In this document: in pieces, positions 31,301-41,126 of the stretch
How positions within the stretch are numbered: position 1 is the first letter of the stretch
How the letters are laid out: the number at the start of each line of letters is the position of its first letter
Assembly (NCBI RefSeq): GCF_019308285.1
Contig: NZ_WWEM01000017.1
Coordinates: 221,686-285,685, forward strand
Reading direction: 5' to 3'
Source: Flavobacterium quisquiliarum
Lineage (GTDB): Bacteria > Bacteroidota > Bacteroidia > Flavobacteriales > Flavobacteriaceae
DNA length: 64,000 nucleotides
Notes under the pieces: generated by a model
What the model saw: only the letters and a program-made list of their open reading frames with translations
Told to the model about the DNA's origin: nothing
The model's database searches: none
Made by a program: the position numbers and the translations under genes

Positions 31301-31739
31301 GACCCATCACAAGCTTTCTGAACAAGGAAAATTAAATTCAAATAGTATGGGCAGAGAAACCGGCTTTATCATTGGTGAAGGTGTGGTTCAAAATGCAGAC
31401 GGATCTTATTCGCCAAATACAAAACAAGTAAAAACGGCAGATTGGTATACTCGTTATTACCGAAGAGCCAATATCGAATCCAACTCTTTTGATGCTTCTT
31501 TTGGAAAACTTCGCGAAATAAGTCTTCAATATACTATGCCAAAAAGATGGCTGAAAAACACAGGACTTCAGTCAGTTCAGTTTTCACTTTTCGGAAGAGA
31601 TTTAGCAACTGTTTCAGATTTTCCAATTTACGATCCAGAAACAGCAGCGTTAAACGGAGATACCATTTTACCAGGTATTGAAATGGGGCAGATGCCGTCT
31701 CCAGCTACTTATGGTTTCAATTTAAGTTTGACTTTATAA
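28302..31739 (+). CDS. SusC/RagA-type TonB-dependent transporter with STN domain
   Basis: A 1145-residue outer-membrane importer. After the signal peptide (a start at 28344, MKNLYL, is also possible) come a secretin/TonB short N-terminal domain (about 35-112), a carboxypeptidase-regulatory-like domain (about 117-200; VRGKVLDESGMPMPGVTILEKGT), a TonB-box-like ELNEVVVTALG, the plug (IVVDGVPVN; GAGATALYGSRAANGALIITTKSG) and a 22-stranded barrel ending FNLSLTL. The STN domain marks a signalling transporter that contacts FecR. The partner SusD gene follows after 7 bp. Its cargo is probably a phosphorylated compound, judging from the downstream enzymes (inference). Confidence 0.94.
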   Translation: MNTKLQFFFNKYIKMKNLYLMILLIFSFKGFASVQSGKDVQISLNLKDAAITEFFSAVEQKTSFTFLFDEKISGSSQRISIYAEKESLDGVLAKVAAKTGLSFKKLNNTITVTKNLRAQMNVRGKVLDESGMPMPGVTILEKGTKTNTMTDMEGNFSFAVNASAVLVVSYMGYVSQEVQASVNPITIVMKLSTSELNEVVVTALGIKREEKRLGFSQQTIKSDNLSQGRPNNWSSGLKGKVAGLSITSTGSGPLNSQQITLRGNRSLSPKGNYALIVVDGVPVNAEMTTSGSSSAYMGEDSPIDYGNGISDLNLDDIDAVTVLKGAGATALYGSRAANGALIITTKSGKKNKGLGISFNTGATFDVIQRWPDYQYSYGQGTGNSPDASGNQYYSYGNSVDGTSTSGTSSAWGPAFAGQNFYQYDPALQGQSAERLPWQSYRDNRKDFWRTGVTLNNNVSIQGGDSKGSMRLSVGNQKNEWIMPNTGFDRVTAAVNANYQVSDRIKLGTAINYNTRNSDNLPSTGYNNGSIAYFMIFQQPNIDLDWYRPIWVKGKEQIEQLHPFSSFIDNPYLIAYEATNTLDSDQIVGNIFANITLSSNLELMLRSAMNTYNQTREQKRPYSINRYAKGFYERQDVFKQEINSDFLLSYKKDFGNKFSLAASAGGNAMSYKYRRTEAEVTGLVVPGVYKLSNGSSAPILTLGDAYKKMSSLYGLVSMSYADMLFVDITGRNDWTSTLPVENNSFFYPSINTSAVISEMVSLPKSIDFLKYRLSFAQVGNDTEPYKTQKYYGQSAFPSSAQTLTVLYNDHFKPEITTSFETGFEIRMFKNRLTADATVYESVTKNQIIDIPMDFSTGYSGAVLNGGKVRNRGIELTLGGKIIDGDNFKWNSTVNWSRNWNKVMELPEGIDGQQIIGTGGTASIIAKVGGTTSAIYGFGFVRSPDGQIVYDNAGLPAYPEEIQYIGDASPKWKAGFTNSFSIGNFTMNVTLDGQYGGIIYSQTHHKLSEQGKLNSNSMGRETGFIIGEGVVQNADGSYSPNTKQVKTADWYTRYYRRANIESNSFDASFGKLREISLQYTMPKRWLKNTGLQSVQFSLFGRDLATVSDFPIYDPETAALNGDTILPGIEMGQMPSPATYGFNLSLTL

Positions 31740-31746
31740 TAAGACA

Positions 31747-33180
31747 ATGAAAAAGATAAAAATTACTGCAATACTATTACTGCTAACAGGACTGATTATT
31801 TCTTGTACAGGAAGTTATGAAGAGCTGAACGAAAACCCTAATCTTATTACCGAAATAAGTCCGGGCACTTTAATTAATCCAATTATTTACGGAGTAGCTT
31901 CACAGAATGCATCACAGAGTGTAGATGTTACTTTCAACCTAATGAAGGTTTCACTTCCTTTTCCAAGTATTACAGGAGGTTTGCATCGTTATGATGTAAG
32001 CAATAATATTGGAAACTCGGCCTGGAATAATTATTACAAATGGCTGAATAATATTAGAGAAATGCGAATGGCTTCGGTAAAAGCGGGAGATGGCAATTAT
32101 GAAGCAGTGGCATTAACGCTGAATGCTTTGGTGTATGCTAATCTTACAGATCTTTTTGGGCCAGTTCCAATGACTGAAGCAGTACGCGGAGAAGATGGAA
32201 TCTTATATCCAAAGTACGACACACAGGAGTTTATTTATGAAACCATTTTAGCTGATTTAGAAAGAGCCAATACGCTTTATGATACAAGTAAAGCAATGAT
32301 TTATACCGAAGATATTCTGTTTCAAAATAATGTGTTAAAATGGAAGAAGTTTACCAATTCTTTAAAAATGAGATTATTGCTAAGAGTTTCAAACAGAACA
32401 GAAATTGGTGCTTTTGAAAAACTCGCTTATATGGCAGATCATCCTGAAGTTTATCCTGTTTTTACCAATACTGCCGAAAGTGCTATTTTGAAAGTAACAG
32501 GTGTATCGCCGAATGTTTCTCCGTGGGGAAGACCTCAGGATTTCAATTTGAACATCAAAATGGCTTCTTTCTTTATTGATAATCTAAATACGCTTGAAGA
32601 TCCGAGAAGAGCTATAATTGCAACAGGAGCAACAGCTTTGGTTACCAATGCTCCAATCGGGTTTAAAGGAATTACAAGTGCTTATGCGGGTTCTGATTCT
32701 CAGTTCAAATATAATGCTTCGACACTTTTGAACACACAGGTGCAAAATCCGATGCAGATTTTTCTTTTGACTTATGCTGAGGTTGAATTTATTAAAGCAG
32801 AATTAGCACAGAGAGGTCTTATTGCAGACGCTGCTGGACATTATGAAAAAGGAGTGAGAGCCGGGATAGAGCAATTAAAAGCAACAACTCCAACAACTTA
32901 TTTTAGTAAACCAGAAGCACAGTATGATGGAACTTTGGAAAGAATCATGCTGCAGAAATACTACGCTTTGTATTTTACTGATTATCAGCAGTGGTTTGAA
33001 TATCGTAGAACAGGATTTCCTGTATTGCCAACAACAACTGCCATGTTAAACAATGGAGTTATGCCGTCAAGATTCACTTATCCAGACAATCAGCAGATTA
33101 AAAACACTGAAAACTATCACAAGGCAGTTGAAATGGTAGGAGGCGATAATATCAATACAAAAGTTTGGTGGGATAAATAA
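31747..33180 (+). CDS. SusD/RagB-family surface lipoprotein
   Basis: A 477-residue lipoprotein (signal peptide LTGLIISC, lipid on Cys20) that lids the SusC barrel. The helical TPR-like scaffold is visible (NALVYANLTDLFGPVPMTEAVRGED, the usual segment of this family, about 125-155) and the sequence ends with the KYYALYFTDYQQWFEYRRTGFPVL motif of SusD-like proteins. The NENPN near the mature N-terminus is also typical. It binds the ligand handed to the preceding transporter. It precedes the phosphoesterase gene by 11 bp in one operon. Confidence 0.92.
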   Translation: MKKIKITAILLLLTGLIISCTGSYEELNENPNLITEISPGTLINPIIYGVASQNASQSVDVTFNLMKVSLPFPSITGGLHRYDVSNNIGNSAWNNYYKWLNNIREMRMASVKAGDGNYEAVALTLNALVYANLTDLFGPVPMTEAVRGEDGILYPKYDTQEFIYETILADLERANTLYDTSKAMIYTEDILFQNNVLKWKKFTNSLKMRLLLRVSNRTEIGAFEKLAYMADHPEVYPVFTNTAESAILKVTGVSPNVSPWGRPQDFNLNIKMASFFIDNLNTLEDPRRAIIATGATALVTNAPIGFKGITSAYAGSDSQFKYNASTLLNTQVQNPMQIFLLTYAEVEFIKAELAQRGLIADAAGHYEKGVRAGIEQLKATTPTTYFSKPEAQYDGTLERIMLQKYYALYFTDYQQWFEYRRTGFPVLPTTTAMLNNGVMPSRFTYPDNQQIKNTENYHKAVEMVGGDNINTKVWWDK

Positions 33181-33191
33181 AATAATAAGAA

Positions 33192-34766
33192 ATGAAAAAG
33201 ACATTTATATACAGCGCATTATTGTTTTGTGGCGTTTTAACCGCACAGACAAGCGTAAAGGGAATCGTATTTGAAGATTTAAATCAAAACGGTAAAAAAG
33301 AGAAAAAAGAAAAAGGGATTGCAAATGTTGCCGTAACCAATGGACGTGAAGTAGTTTTAACTGATAAAAAAGGAAACTACGAACTGTCACTGCAAAGCGA
33401 TGCAATAATTGCTGTAATCAAACCTTCGGGGTACAAGATTCAGGTTAATAAAGATAATCTGCCTCAGTTTTTCTATAATCATAAACCAGCGGGTTCTCCT
33501 AAAGGGAAATTTGATGGAGTTGCTCCAACAGGAAAATTACCGGAATCTGTAAATTTCGGATTGCTTCCGCAGAAAGAAACCAATGATTTTACGGCGCTTG
33601 TTTTTGGCGATCCGCAACCTTATACTTTAGAAGAAGTTGATTTTTTTACAAGAGGAATTGTTGCCGAAGTCGAAGGTATTAAAAATATTCCGTTTGGATT
33701 AAGTATGGGAGATTTGGTTGGAAATGACCTTAGTTTATTCAATCCGTATATTCAGGCAGTAAAGAAAGTTGGAATTCCGTGGTACAATCTTTTAGGAAAT
33801 CATGATTTAAATTTTGACGCCAAAGAAGATAAATTGGCAGATGAAACTTACGAAGCTCATTTTGGTCCAGCCAATTATGCCTTCAATTACGGCAAAGTAC
33901 ATTTTATTGTTTTGGATGATGTTTTGTATCCAGATCCTAGAGATCATGAAGGATATTGGGGAGGATTTACAGAAGAGCAAATGCAGTTTATAGCAAATGA
34001 CCTTAAAACGGTTCCAAAAGACAATTTGATTGTTCTGGCTTTCCATATTCCCATAAGCGAACCTGATAGTAAAGACGATTCTTTCAGAGATGAAGACCGT
34101 CAAAAATTATTTGAATTGTTGAAAGACTTCCCGAATACACTTTCCCTTTCGGCACATACGCATTTACAAAGACAAGATTTTTTCGAAAAGAAAGACGGCT
34201 GGTTACAGGAAACGCCGCATCATCATTATAATATCGGAACCACATCGGGTGACTGGTATTCTGGAAAACTGGATGAGACGGGAATTCCAATTTCGGTTAT
34301 GAGAGATGGAACTCCAAAAGGGTATGCTTTTATTCATTTTAATGGAAATAAATATACCGTTGATTATAAAGTAGCTGGAAAACCAGAGAACTATCAAATG
34401 AAAGTTTTCGCTCCAAAAGTCGTAGCAAAAGGAAAACGTACCAAATCTGGTGTATTTGCCAATTTTTTTATGGGAAGTAAAAAAGATAAAGTGGTGTATC
34501 GCGTAGATCAAGGAGAATGGAAAGAAATGGAATATGTAGAAGTACAAGATCCGTCGTACGTTGAATTGGTTTATGAATGGGAATTGTCTGAGGTGTTAAT
34601 GCCGGGAAAACGTTCTTCTGATCCTGAAAAAAGCACTCATGTTTGGAGAGGAAACATTCCTTCTGATCTTGCTATTGGAGAACATGCGATTGAAATCAAA
34701 GCAACAGATATGTTTGGTAAAACGCACACTGCAAATGCCACTTACAGAATAGATAAAGTGAAATAG
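33192..34766 (+). CDS. Secreted calcineurin-like phosphoesterase
   Basis: A 524-residue metallophosphatase with a signal peptide ending near TAQ. An N-terminal beta-sandwich (about 22-115; VKGIVFEDLNQNGKKEKKEKGIANVAVTNG) is the domain often found before such enzymes. The catalytic domain has FGDPQP, SMGDLVGND, LLGNHDLNFD, LAFHIP and LSAHTHLQ, giving the complete dimetal site with SAHTH in place of GHTH. A C-terminal beta domain follows (about 385-524). It presumably cleaves a phosphodiester or phosphomonoester in the periplasm, and the product feeds the next enzyme or uptake system. Confidence 0.9.
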   Translation: MKKTFIYSALLFCGVLTAQTSVKGIVFEDLNQNGKKEKKEKGIANVAVTNGREVVLTDKKGNYELSLQSDAIIAVIKPSGYKIQVNKDNLPQFFYNHKPAGSPKGKFDGVAPTGKLPESVNFGLLPQKETNDFTALVFGDPQPYTLEEVDFFTRGIVAEVEGIKNIPFGLSMGDLVGNDLSLFNPYIQAVKKVGIPWYNLLGNHDLNFDAKEDKLADETYEAHFGPANYAFNYGKVHFIVLDDVLYPDPRDHEGYWGGFTEEQMQFIANDLKTVPKDNLIVLAFHIPISEPDSKDDSFRDEDRQKLFELLKDFPNTLSLSAHTHLQRQDFFEKKDGWLQETPHHHYNIGTTSGDWYSGKLDETGIPISVMRDGTPKGYAFIHFNGNKYTVDYKVAGKPENYQMKVFAPKVVAKGKRTKSGVFANFFMGSKKDKVVYRVDQGEWKEMEYVEVQDPSYVELVYEWELSEVLMPGKRSSDPEKSTHVWRGNIPSDLAIGEHAIEIKATDMFGKTHTANATYRIDKVK

Positions 34767-34767
34767 G

Positions 34768-35676
34768 ATGCTAAAATTCAAAAAGATAATTTGTGTTTTA
34801 ATTGCGGTAGCAGCAATATATTCCTGCGGAAGCCAAAAGACAGTTACAGCAAAAAGAACGATAGAAGTACAGGGACATCGCGGTGACCGTGGCAATTTTC
34901 CAGAGAATTCTATTCCTGCTTTTATTAGTGCTGTTAAGAAAGGTGCAGACGTTGTCGAATTGGATGTTGTGATTTCTAAAGATCAGAAAGTAGTCGTTTC
35001 TCATGAGGTATTTATGTCTTCGCAATATATGCTTGACAGCGAAGGAAAACCAATTATAAAAGAAAAAGAAAAGAGCTATAACCTTTATGAAATGACGTAT
35101 GACAGCATCAGAAAGTTTGACAGCGGTTCGAGAGGAAATACTGCTTTTCCGATGCAGCAAAAACAAAAAACATACAAGCCTTTATTGTCAGAAGTGATTG
35201 ATAGTGTTGAAGAATATATTGCTAAAAACAATTTGAAACCAGTTCGATACAATATCGAAATCAAATCTGAAAAATCAGATTATGGTAAAAGACAGCCAGA
35301 ACCAGGAGCTTTTACTGATTTGGTAATGAAAATCATTAAGGACAAAGGAATTGAGCGAAAGATCAATATTCAGTCTTTTGATCCAGCTGTATTAAATGTA
35401 ATGCATAAAAGATATCCTAAAACAAAAATCGCCTATCTAGTTGGTGAAGGCAGTGTGTCAAAAAATCTTTTACTGCTTGATTTTAAGCCAGAAATTTACA
35501 GTCCGCATTATAAATTACTCAACCAAAAAGCAGTCGATTCACTTCGATTACTGAAGATGAAAATCATTCCGTGGACTGTTAATGATGATAAAGCAATTGA
35601 CAATATGATACAGCTTCAGGTAGACGCAATAATTACGGATTATCCTGAAAAAGTATTGCAAAAACTGACTTTGTAA
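34768..35676 (+). CDS. Glycerophosphodiester phosphodiesterase, lipoprotein
   Basis: A 302-residue GDPD-family enzyme, probably a lipoprotein (signal peptide VAAIYSC, cysteine near residue 19). It has the catalytic GHRGDRGNFPENSIPAF (two key residues His and Arg, then Glu of PEN), ELDVVISKDQKVVVSHE (metal ligands) and IEIKSE. The family splits glycerophosphodiesters into glycerol-3-phosphate and an alcohol. It starts one base after the phosphoesterase stop, so coupling is tight. Together the two enzymes suggest use of phospholipid head groups or teichoic-acid-like polymers as a phosphate or carbon source (inference). Confidence 0.9.
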   Translation: MLKFKKIICVLIAVAAIYSCGSQKTVTAKRTIEVQGHRGDRGNFPENSIPAFISAVKKGADVVELDVVISKDQKVVVSHEVFMSSQYMLDSEGKPIIKEKEKSYNLYEMTYDSIRKFDSGSRGNTAFPMQQKQKTYKPLLSEVIDSVEEYIAKNNLKPVRYNIEIKSEKSDYGKRQPEPGAFTDLVMKIIKDKGIERKINIQSFDPAVLNVMHKRYPKTKIAYLVGEGSVSKNLLLLDFKPEIYSPHYKLLNQKAVDSLRLLKMKIIPWTVNDDKAIDNMIQLQVDAIITDYPEKVLQKLTL

Positions 35677-35722
35677 AACAATATTTTTTTTGAATAATTA
35701 ATTTAATAAAGGAAATTTAAGG

Positions 35723-36016
35723 ATGAACGGAATAAGTTCCAGAGAACACCGGATTATCACAGCGGCTTTCAATAAGTTTGAAGCGATGTCTGCTGTATTT
35801 TCTTATGTGTTAGAAGAATCACAAGAATCAGAAATCCGAGAAGGGATGGAATCACTGGAAAAGTTATATGAGAAATACAATAAGCTTTACGGCGAACTCG
35901 AAAGATGTATTAAGGAATATGAAGGAAAGAAAAAAAGAGTACGAACGGCGATAAACAAAGGGAACCGAAAACTACTTTCTGAAGTGCAAAAAAATCCGCC
36001 TTTATTAAATTTTTAA
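35723..36016 (+). CDS. Small coiled-coil protein, unknown
   Basis: A 97-residue charged protein of unknown function, 46 bp after the GDPD gene. It contains an apparent coiled-coil stretch (ESQESEIREGMESLEKLYEKYNKLYGELERCIKEYEGKKKR, about 33-72) and no signal peptide or membrane helix. It is followed by a strong terminator, so it is probably the last gene of the sigma/SusCD operon. Confidence 0.55.
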   Translation: MNGISSREHRIITAAFNKFEAMSAVFSYVLEESQESEIREGMESLEKLYEKYNKLYGELERCIKEYEGKKKRVRTAINKGNRKLLSEVQKNPPLLNF

Positions 36017-36046
36017 TTTTATTTATTCAACTAAATTATAGTTATA

Positions 36047-36076
36047 AAACCTCCAGGTTAAATCTTGGAGGTTTTT
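36047..36076 (+). terminator. Rho-independent terminator of the sigma/SusCD operon
   Basis: AAACCTCCA (36047-36055) pairs perfectly with TGGAGGTTT (36066-36074) over a ten-base loop and ends in TTTTT. It closes the operon 31 bases after the small coiled-coil gene. Confidence 0.88.
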
Positions 36077-36285
36077 GTGCTTCTCTACTTTTTTTGATTT
36101 CTTAAACCATACTTAACTTTTGCCAAAAATGATGTCAGAAATAGGTTAGGTATTAGTGCACGATGTTAGCAATAGATTATTTTTTAGTTAATTGCTTGTT
36201 TTTGTGATGAAGTAGAGAAAAATTAATGACTTAAATTTACGAAGTTAGTATTGTTAATTCAGTTTTAACCATCAAAATATAAAAC

Positions 36286-38307
36286 GTGCATAACCATCTT
36301 ATTCCTTCAGAAATCTCTTGGCTTTCTTTCAACAACTGTATTTTGGATGAAGCCGAAGACTTAAATAATGCAGTATATGACCGAATCAAATTTTTGGCGA
36401 TTCATTCCTCAAATCTAGATGAATTTTTCAGAGTCAAAATCAATAAACTGCACAAAAAGAAGACTAAGAAAAACAGTGATCTTTTAGAGGATGTTTTAAA
36501 AGAAGTAAATCGACAGCAAAATAGATTTGGAAAAATATGGAGTTATTCCATCCTAACTGAATTGGCTTTAAACGATATTATTTATTATGAATATCAGGAA
36601 TTATTGCCTGTGCATTTAATGGAGATTGAATATTATTTTAAAAGCATTATTCTTTCGTATATACAAGTGGTTTACGTTACAATAAATCAGCCCAAAACTT
36701 ATTTTTTAAACAACAGAAGTTTGTATTTTCTGGTAAAATTAAAAGACAGTAAAGGCAATTATAATTTTGCTTATTTAAATATTCCTTCAGATAAACTCGA
36801 ACGTTTTAAGCAGTTGCAAAGCGTGGAAAACAGACAGTATATTATTTCAATCGATACCATAATTAGAAATTGTTTATCATTGATATTTCCAGCTGATAAA
36901 ATCATTTCCTGTAATGCCATCAAATTAAACCGAGATGAAAATTATCTGATTGAAGACGAAACTTCAGGCGATTTAATAGCAAAAATTGAAGCAAAAGTCG
37001 AAGAACGCAAACGAGGTTCTGCTACAAGATTTTTATACGATTCCAATATGGATGCAGATTCCTTTTCAATCTGTAAAAAAGCCTTTAAACTTTACAAAAG
37101 TGAAATGATTAAAGGCGGAAGCCATCATAATTTTTTCGATTTATTTAAGTTTCCAAATCCTGTAAAACCAAAGCTTCAGGGAAAATTTTATCCAAATCTT
37201 CAACATCTGCCTTTTGAAAATAAGGCATCAATTTTTGATGTCATAAAGAAGCACAATCAGTTACTTCATTTTCCGTATCAATCGTATTATTATGTGCTTC
37301 AGTTTTTTAATCAAGCAGCAATTAATAAAAATGTTACGGAGATTAAAATTACGCTATATCGAATTTCTTCTCAATCTTTAATAGCAAATGCTTTAATCAG
37401 CGCAGCTAAGAATGGAAAAAAAGTAACTGTTTTTGTTGAGGTAAAAGCACGTTTTGATGAACACAATAATTTATTCTGGTCTAAAGAAATGAAAAATGCC
37501 GGAATTAAAATCATTCAAAGTCTTCCCAATTTAAAAGTGCACGCCAAAGCGGCCATGATTACGATGAAAGATAAATTCGGCAATAAAAAGAATTATGGTT
37601 ATTTGTCAACAGGAAATTTTAATGAAAGCACAGCAAATATCTATTCAGATTTTGGTTTTTTTACTGCTGAAACTGCCTATACTAATGATTTAAAAAAGAT
37701 TTTTACCTTTTTAAAAACCAAGAAAAAAAGTACTGAACCAAAACATATTTTAGCCGCAGGTTTTAATATGAAAGAAAAATTGCTGGAACTGATAGATACG
37801 GAAATAAAGAACAAAAAAATGGGACAGCCGGCTTCTGTATTTTTAAAAGTAAATGGACTAGATGAAAAAGATATTATTGATAAACTGATTGAAGCGGATA
37901 AGGCTGGAGTTGAAGTTACATTAATAGTACGTGGAATATGCACGCTTTTGCCTGGAATTAGAAAAGTGTCAGAGCATATAAAAATCTACCGTATTGTAGA
38001 TATGTTTTTAGAACATTCCAGAATCTATAAGTTTGGAAATAACGGTCAGGAAAAAATTTATTTATCTTCTGCGGATATGTTAAGTCGAAATTTAAATAGA
38101 AGAATAGAAGTGGCATTTCCTTTACATGATGAAAAACATATTCAGGAAATAAATAAGTTAATTCAGCTTCAATTAGAAGATAATACGAAAAGAAGAACAA
38201 TAAATAGCGAAGGATTAAATGAATTGGAAATTGAAGATCATATAATACCAAGACGAGCACAGACAGAAACCTACAATTGGATTGCTGATGCCAATAGAAT
38301 CTCTTAA
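36286..38307 (+). CDS. ppk1: Polyphosphate kinase 1
   Basis: A 673-residue polyphosphate kinase of the PPK1 type, synthesising polyphosphate from ATP. The N-terminal domain (LIPSEISWLSFNNCILDEAED) and the head domain precede two phospholipase-D-like catalytic domains. The autophosphorylated histidine is His419 (NLKVHAKAAM) and the second essential histidine is His577 (FLEHSRIYKFG); their spacing of 158 matches the well-studied E. coli enzyme closely. It appears to start at GTG (36286). It stands alone after a terminator, but lies next to a predicted organophosphate-scavenging locus, which fits phosphate metabolism. Confidence 0.93.
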   Translation: MHNHLIPSEISWLSFNNCILDEAEDLNNAVYDRIKFLAIHSSNLDEFFRVKINKLHKKKTKKNSDLLEDVLKEVNRQQNRFGKIWSYSILTELALNDIIYYEYQELLPVHLMEIEYYFKSIILSYIQVVYVTINQPKTYFLNNRSLYFLVKLKDSKGNYNFAYLNIPSDKLERFKQLQSVENRQYIISIDTIIRNCLSLIFPADKIISCNAIKLNRDENYLIEDETSGDLIAKIEAKVEERKRGSATRFLYDSNMDADSFSICKKAFKLYKSEMIKGGSHHNFFDLFKFPNPVKPKLQGKFYPNLQHLPFENKASIFDVIKKHNQLLHFPYQSYYYVLQFFNQAAINKNVTEIKITLYRISSQSLIANALISAAKNGKKVTVFVEVKARFDEHNNLFWSKEMKNAGIKIIQSLPNLKVHAKAAMITMKDKFGNKKNYGYLSTGNFNESTANIYSDFGFFTAETAYTNDLKKIFTFLKTKKKSTEPKHILAAGFNMKEKLLELIDTEIKNKKMGQPASVFLKVNGLDEKDIIDKLIEADKAGVEVTLIVRGICTLLPGIRKVSEHIKIYRIVDMFLEHSRIYKFGNNGQEKIYLSSADMLSRNLNRRIEVAFPLHDEKHIQEINKLIQLQLEDNTKRRTINSEGLNELEIEDHIIPRRAQTETYNWIADANRIS

Positions 38308-38703
38308 ATTAATTTAGAAAAGTCTAAATGATTTATTTTGAATTATTTAGTTGTGATACATTTGCATCAAAATTATCTTTGAGAATTTAAAAAAAATTAC
38401 ATTCGTAACTTCATATAAAAATGTTTATCACCTCATTTTTTTATAATTAAAAAAAGCGGGTGTTTTTTGCTTTGCGTTTATTCTAAAATAAGAGGTTGCT
38501 CCAAATTTAAAAGGATCAACCTTCATATCTTTATTAAAACCACCCTTTACAGAGTTTTTTTATTAAACAATGGCATAAAACTGATTTTAAACTTAATTTT
38601 CGTATGATAAAAATTGGTTGCAAATTATAATCTGCAACATCAATAAAAGATTTTGTAATACCCTTGTTTGTAAATTAGTGGGTATCTCAAAATCTTAAGA
38701 AAT
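38308..38703. other. Long gap upstream of the sulfatase genes
   Basis: It contains one weak hairpin (AGGTTG at 38493-38498 against CAACCT at 38517-38522) and the word TACATTTG at 38357-38364, a match to the Bacteroidota -7 consensus but about 340 bp from the first sulfatase start. No gene-like reading frame was found. The sulfatase promoter should lie here. Confidence 0.4.
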
Positions 38704-41076
38704 ATGAAATCGTTTATTAGCCCAAAATTGCTCTTAATTTTTGCAATATTTTTTTTCAGCTGCACTCAATCCAAACAAAATGATTCGGTAACAGAAAAAA
38801 CAGATTCCGGAGAATTAGACCGAACTATACTGCCAATTCCAGAACCTCCTTTTGGTGGAAAAATAGGAGAAACGTATAAAGATTCAAAAGAAGAATGGCC
38901 AAAATTGGTTACACCACCACAAGGAGCGCCAAATGTTATTATTATTCTTTTGGATGATGTTGGTTTTGGGCAAGTAAGTACTTTTGGCGGCCCAGTTCCA
39001 ACTCCTGAATTAGATAAACTAGCAGCAAACGGTTTAAAATATAACCGATTTCATACTACTGCAATCTGCGGACCTTCTCGTGCGGCATTATTAACTGGAA
39101 GAAATCATCACAATGCAGGTTCAGGTTTCTTAGCCGAATGGGCAACTGGATTTCCAAGTTACAATTGTATGATTCCTAAAACTACTGCAACATCGGGTAG
39201 AATATTAAAAGGAAACGGATACAGTACCAGCTGGTTTGGAAAAAATCACAACACTCCAGACTGGGAAACTTCTGTTACAGGTCCTTTTGATCGTTGGCCT
39301 ACAGGTTTAGGGTTTGATTATTTTTATGGATTTAATGCGGGAGAAACACACCAATATTATCCAGTTCTTTTTGAAAATACCAAAGCTGTAGAACCAGATA
39401 AATCACCAGAACAAGGCTATCATTTTATGACCGATATGACGGATAGAGCAATTAATTGGCTGGAATACAGCAAATCGGTTGCGCCCCAAAAACCAGTTAT
39501 GCTATATTTTGCTCCAGGAGCGGCGCACGCACCTCATCATGCACCAAAAGAATGGAGAGATAAATTTAAAGGACAGTTTGATAAAGGCTGGGATGTTGTT
39601 CGACAAGAAACTTACGAACGCCAATTGAAAATGGGAATTATTCCTCCGGGAACAAAATTGACTCCACGACCTGATTGGGTTACACCTTGGGACAAACTTT
39701 CGGCAGATCAGAAAAAACTGTTTGCGCGTTTGATGGAGAATTACGCTGGTTATCTTTCGTTTGCTGATCATGAAACAGGACGACTTTTAGAAGCCATCAG
39801 CAAACTTCCAGATGCTGATAATACATTGATATTTTATATAGTAGGTGATAACGGAGCAAGCTCTGAAGGTGGAATGGAAGGAACAGTCAACGAAATAAAA
39901 GCATTAAGCGGTATTTCAACTCCTTTGGCAGATAACCTAAAACATCTTGACGAAATTGGAGGCCCTAATACGGAGCCTCATTATCCTGTTGGATGGGCTT
40001 GGGCAGGAAATGCTCCTTTTCAATGGGTGAAACAAGTCGCTTCTCACTTTGGCGGAAGCCGAAACCCAATGGTAGTGAGCTGGCCAAAAGTGATAAAAGA
40101 TAAAGGAGGAATGCGTAGCCAATTTGTGCATTTAATTGATGTACTTCCTACTGTTTTAGACGCTTCTCATTTGCCGGCTCCAAAAACTGTTGACGGCGTC
40201 GAGCAAAAACCTATGGACGGAGTTTCATTCTTATCGACTTTCACCGATAAAAATGCCAAACCAGTTAGAACTAGACAATATTTTGAAGTTTTCAGTAACC
40301 GAGCTATTTATGATAACGGTTGGGTAGCGGCAACACAGCACACTTTCCCTTGGAGACAGGATTATGCACCAGGAAATTGGGATAAAGACAAATGGGAATT
40401 GTATAATATCGACGATGATTACAGCGAATCGGTTGATTTGGCTAAAAAATATCCTGAAAAGTTAGAAGAACTTAAAAAGATATTTGATGAAGAAGCAAAA
40501 AAATATAATGTGTATCCACTAGATGACAGAGGAACTGGACGATTAATTTCGCCAAAACCAACTCCATCAGATCCTAAGCGTAAACATTTTACTTTTTACG
40601 CAGGAGCAGTAAGATTGGCTGAAACCGCTTCTCCAAACACCAAAAATAAATCGCACAGTATTACAGCTGAAATTGTGCTGAAATCGAAAATTGATAACGG
40701 AGTTATTGTGGCTTCTGGAGGAAGTTCGGCAGGATTTGTATTGTATGTGCAAAACGGAAAACTAGTGTATCATTATAATTATTTTGATGATGCGCGTTAT
40801 GTGATTACTTCGAAAGAATCGCTTCCAATTGGAAAAAGCACGGTACGATTTGATTTTGCTTATGATGGCGGCGGAACCGGAAAAGGCGGAACTGGAAAAC
40901 TGTACATTAACGATAAGTTAGTCGGTGAAGGACGAATTGATAAAACCGTTGCAGCTCGTTTTGGAATCGATACTTTCGGAATTGGTGAAGATACGGGATC
41001 TCCAGTAGCAAATTCGTACAAGCTTCCGTTTAAGTTTACGGGAATAATTGATAAAGTGGATATTGACTTGAAATAG
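38704..41076 (+). CDS. S1-family sulfatase, lipoprotein (copy 1)
   Basis: A 790-residue type I sulfatase. The signal peptide ends in FFSC (lipid on Cys20). The catalytic domain (about 75-560) opens with [14 protein letters not shown] (metal aspartates) and has the formylglycine motif [12 protein letters not shown] with Cys122. Later motifs are FGKNHNT and [10 protein letters not shown] (Asp-Asn metal ligands). A C-terminal beta-sandwich of about 150 residues resembles a LamG/jelly-roll module. The residues are those of arylsulfatase-type S1 members; the natural substrate is a sulfated sugar or sterol-like ester. The cysteine must be converted to formylglycine by an enzyme not encoded in this window. 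Confidence 0.9.
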   Translation: MKSFISPKLLLIFAIFFFSCTQSKQNDSVTEKTDSGELDRTILPIPEPPFGGKIGETYKDSKEEWPKLVTPPQGAPNVIIILLDDVGFGQVSTFGGPVPTPELDKLAANGLKYNRFHTTAICGPSRAALLTGRNHHNAGSGFLAEWATGFPSYNCMIPKTTATSGRILKGNGYSTSWFGKNHNTPDWETSVTGPFDRWPTGLGFDYFYGFNAGETHQYYPVLFENTKAVEPDKSPEQGYHFMTDMTDRAINWLEYSKSVAPQKPVMLYFAPGAAHAPHHAPKEWRDKFKGQFDKGWDVVRQETYERQLKMGIIPPGTKLTPRPDWVTPWDKLSADQKKLFARLMENYAGYLSFADHETGRLLEAISKLPDADNTLIFYIVGDNGASSEGGMEGTVNEIKALSGISTPLADNLKHLDEIGGPNTEPHYPVGWAWAGNAPFQWVKQVASHFGGSRNPMVVSWPKVIKDKGGMRSQFVHLIDVLPTVLDASHLPAPKTVDGVEQKPMDGVSFLSTFTDKNAKPVRTRQYFEVFSNRAIYDNGWVAATQHTFPWRQDYAPGNWDKDKWELYNIDDDYSESVDLAKKYPEKLEELKKIFDEEAKKYNVYPLDDRGTGRLISPKPTPSDPKRKHFTFYAGAVRLAETASPNTKNKSHSITAEIVLKSKIDNGVIVASGGSSAGFVLYVQNGKLVYHYNYFDDARYVITSKESLPIGKSTVRFDFAYDGGGTGKGGTGKLYINDKLVGEGRIDKTVAARFGIDTFGIGEDTGSPVANSYKLPFKFTGIIDKVDIDLK

Positions 41077-41126
41077 TGTAAAAAAAATATTTCTAAAACA
41101 TAGATTCAAATAATATAATCTGTATT

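Noticed and set aside
34203..34547. A 114-codon minus-strand frame opposite the phosphoesterase
   Set aside because: It overlaps conserved metallophosphatase coding sequence and shows only a shadow composition.
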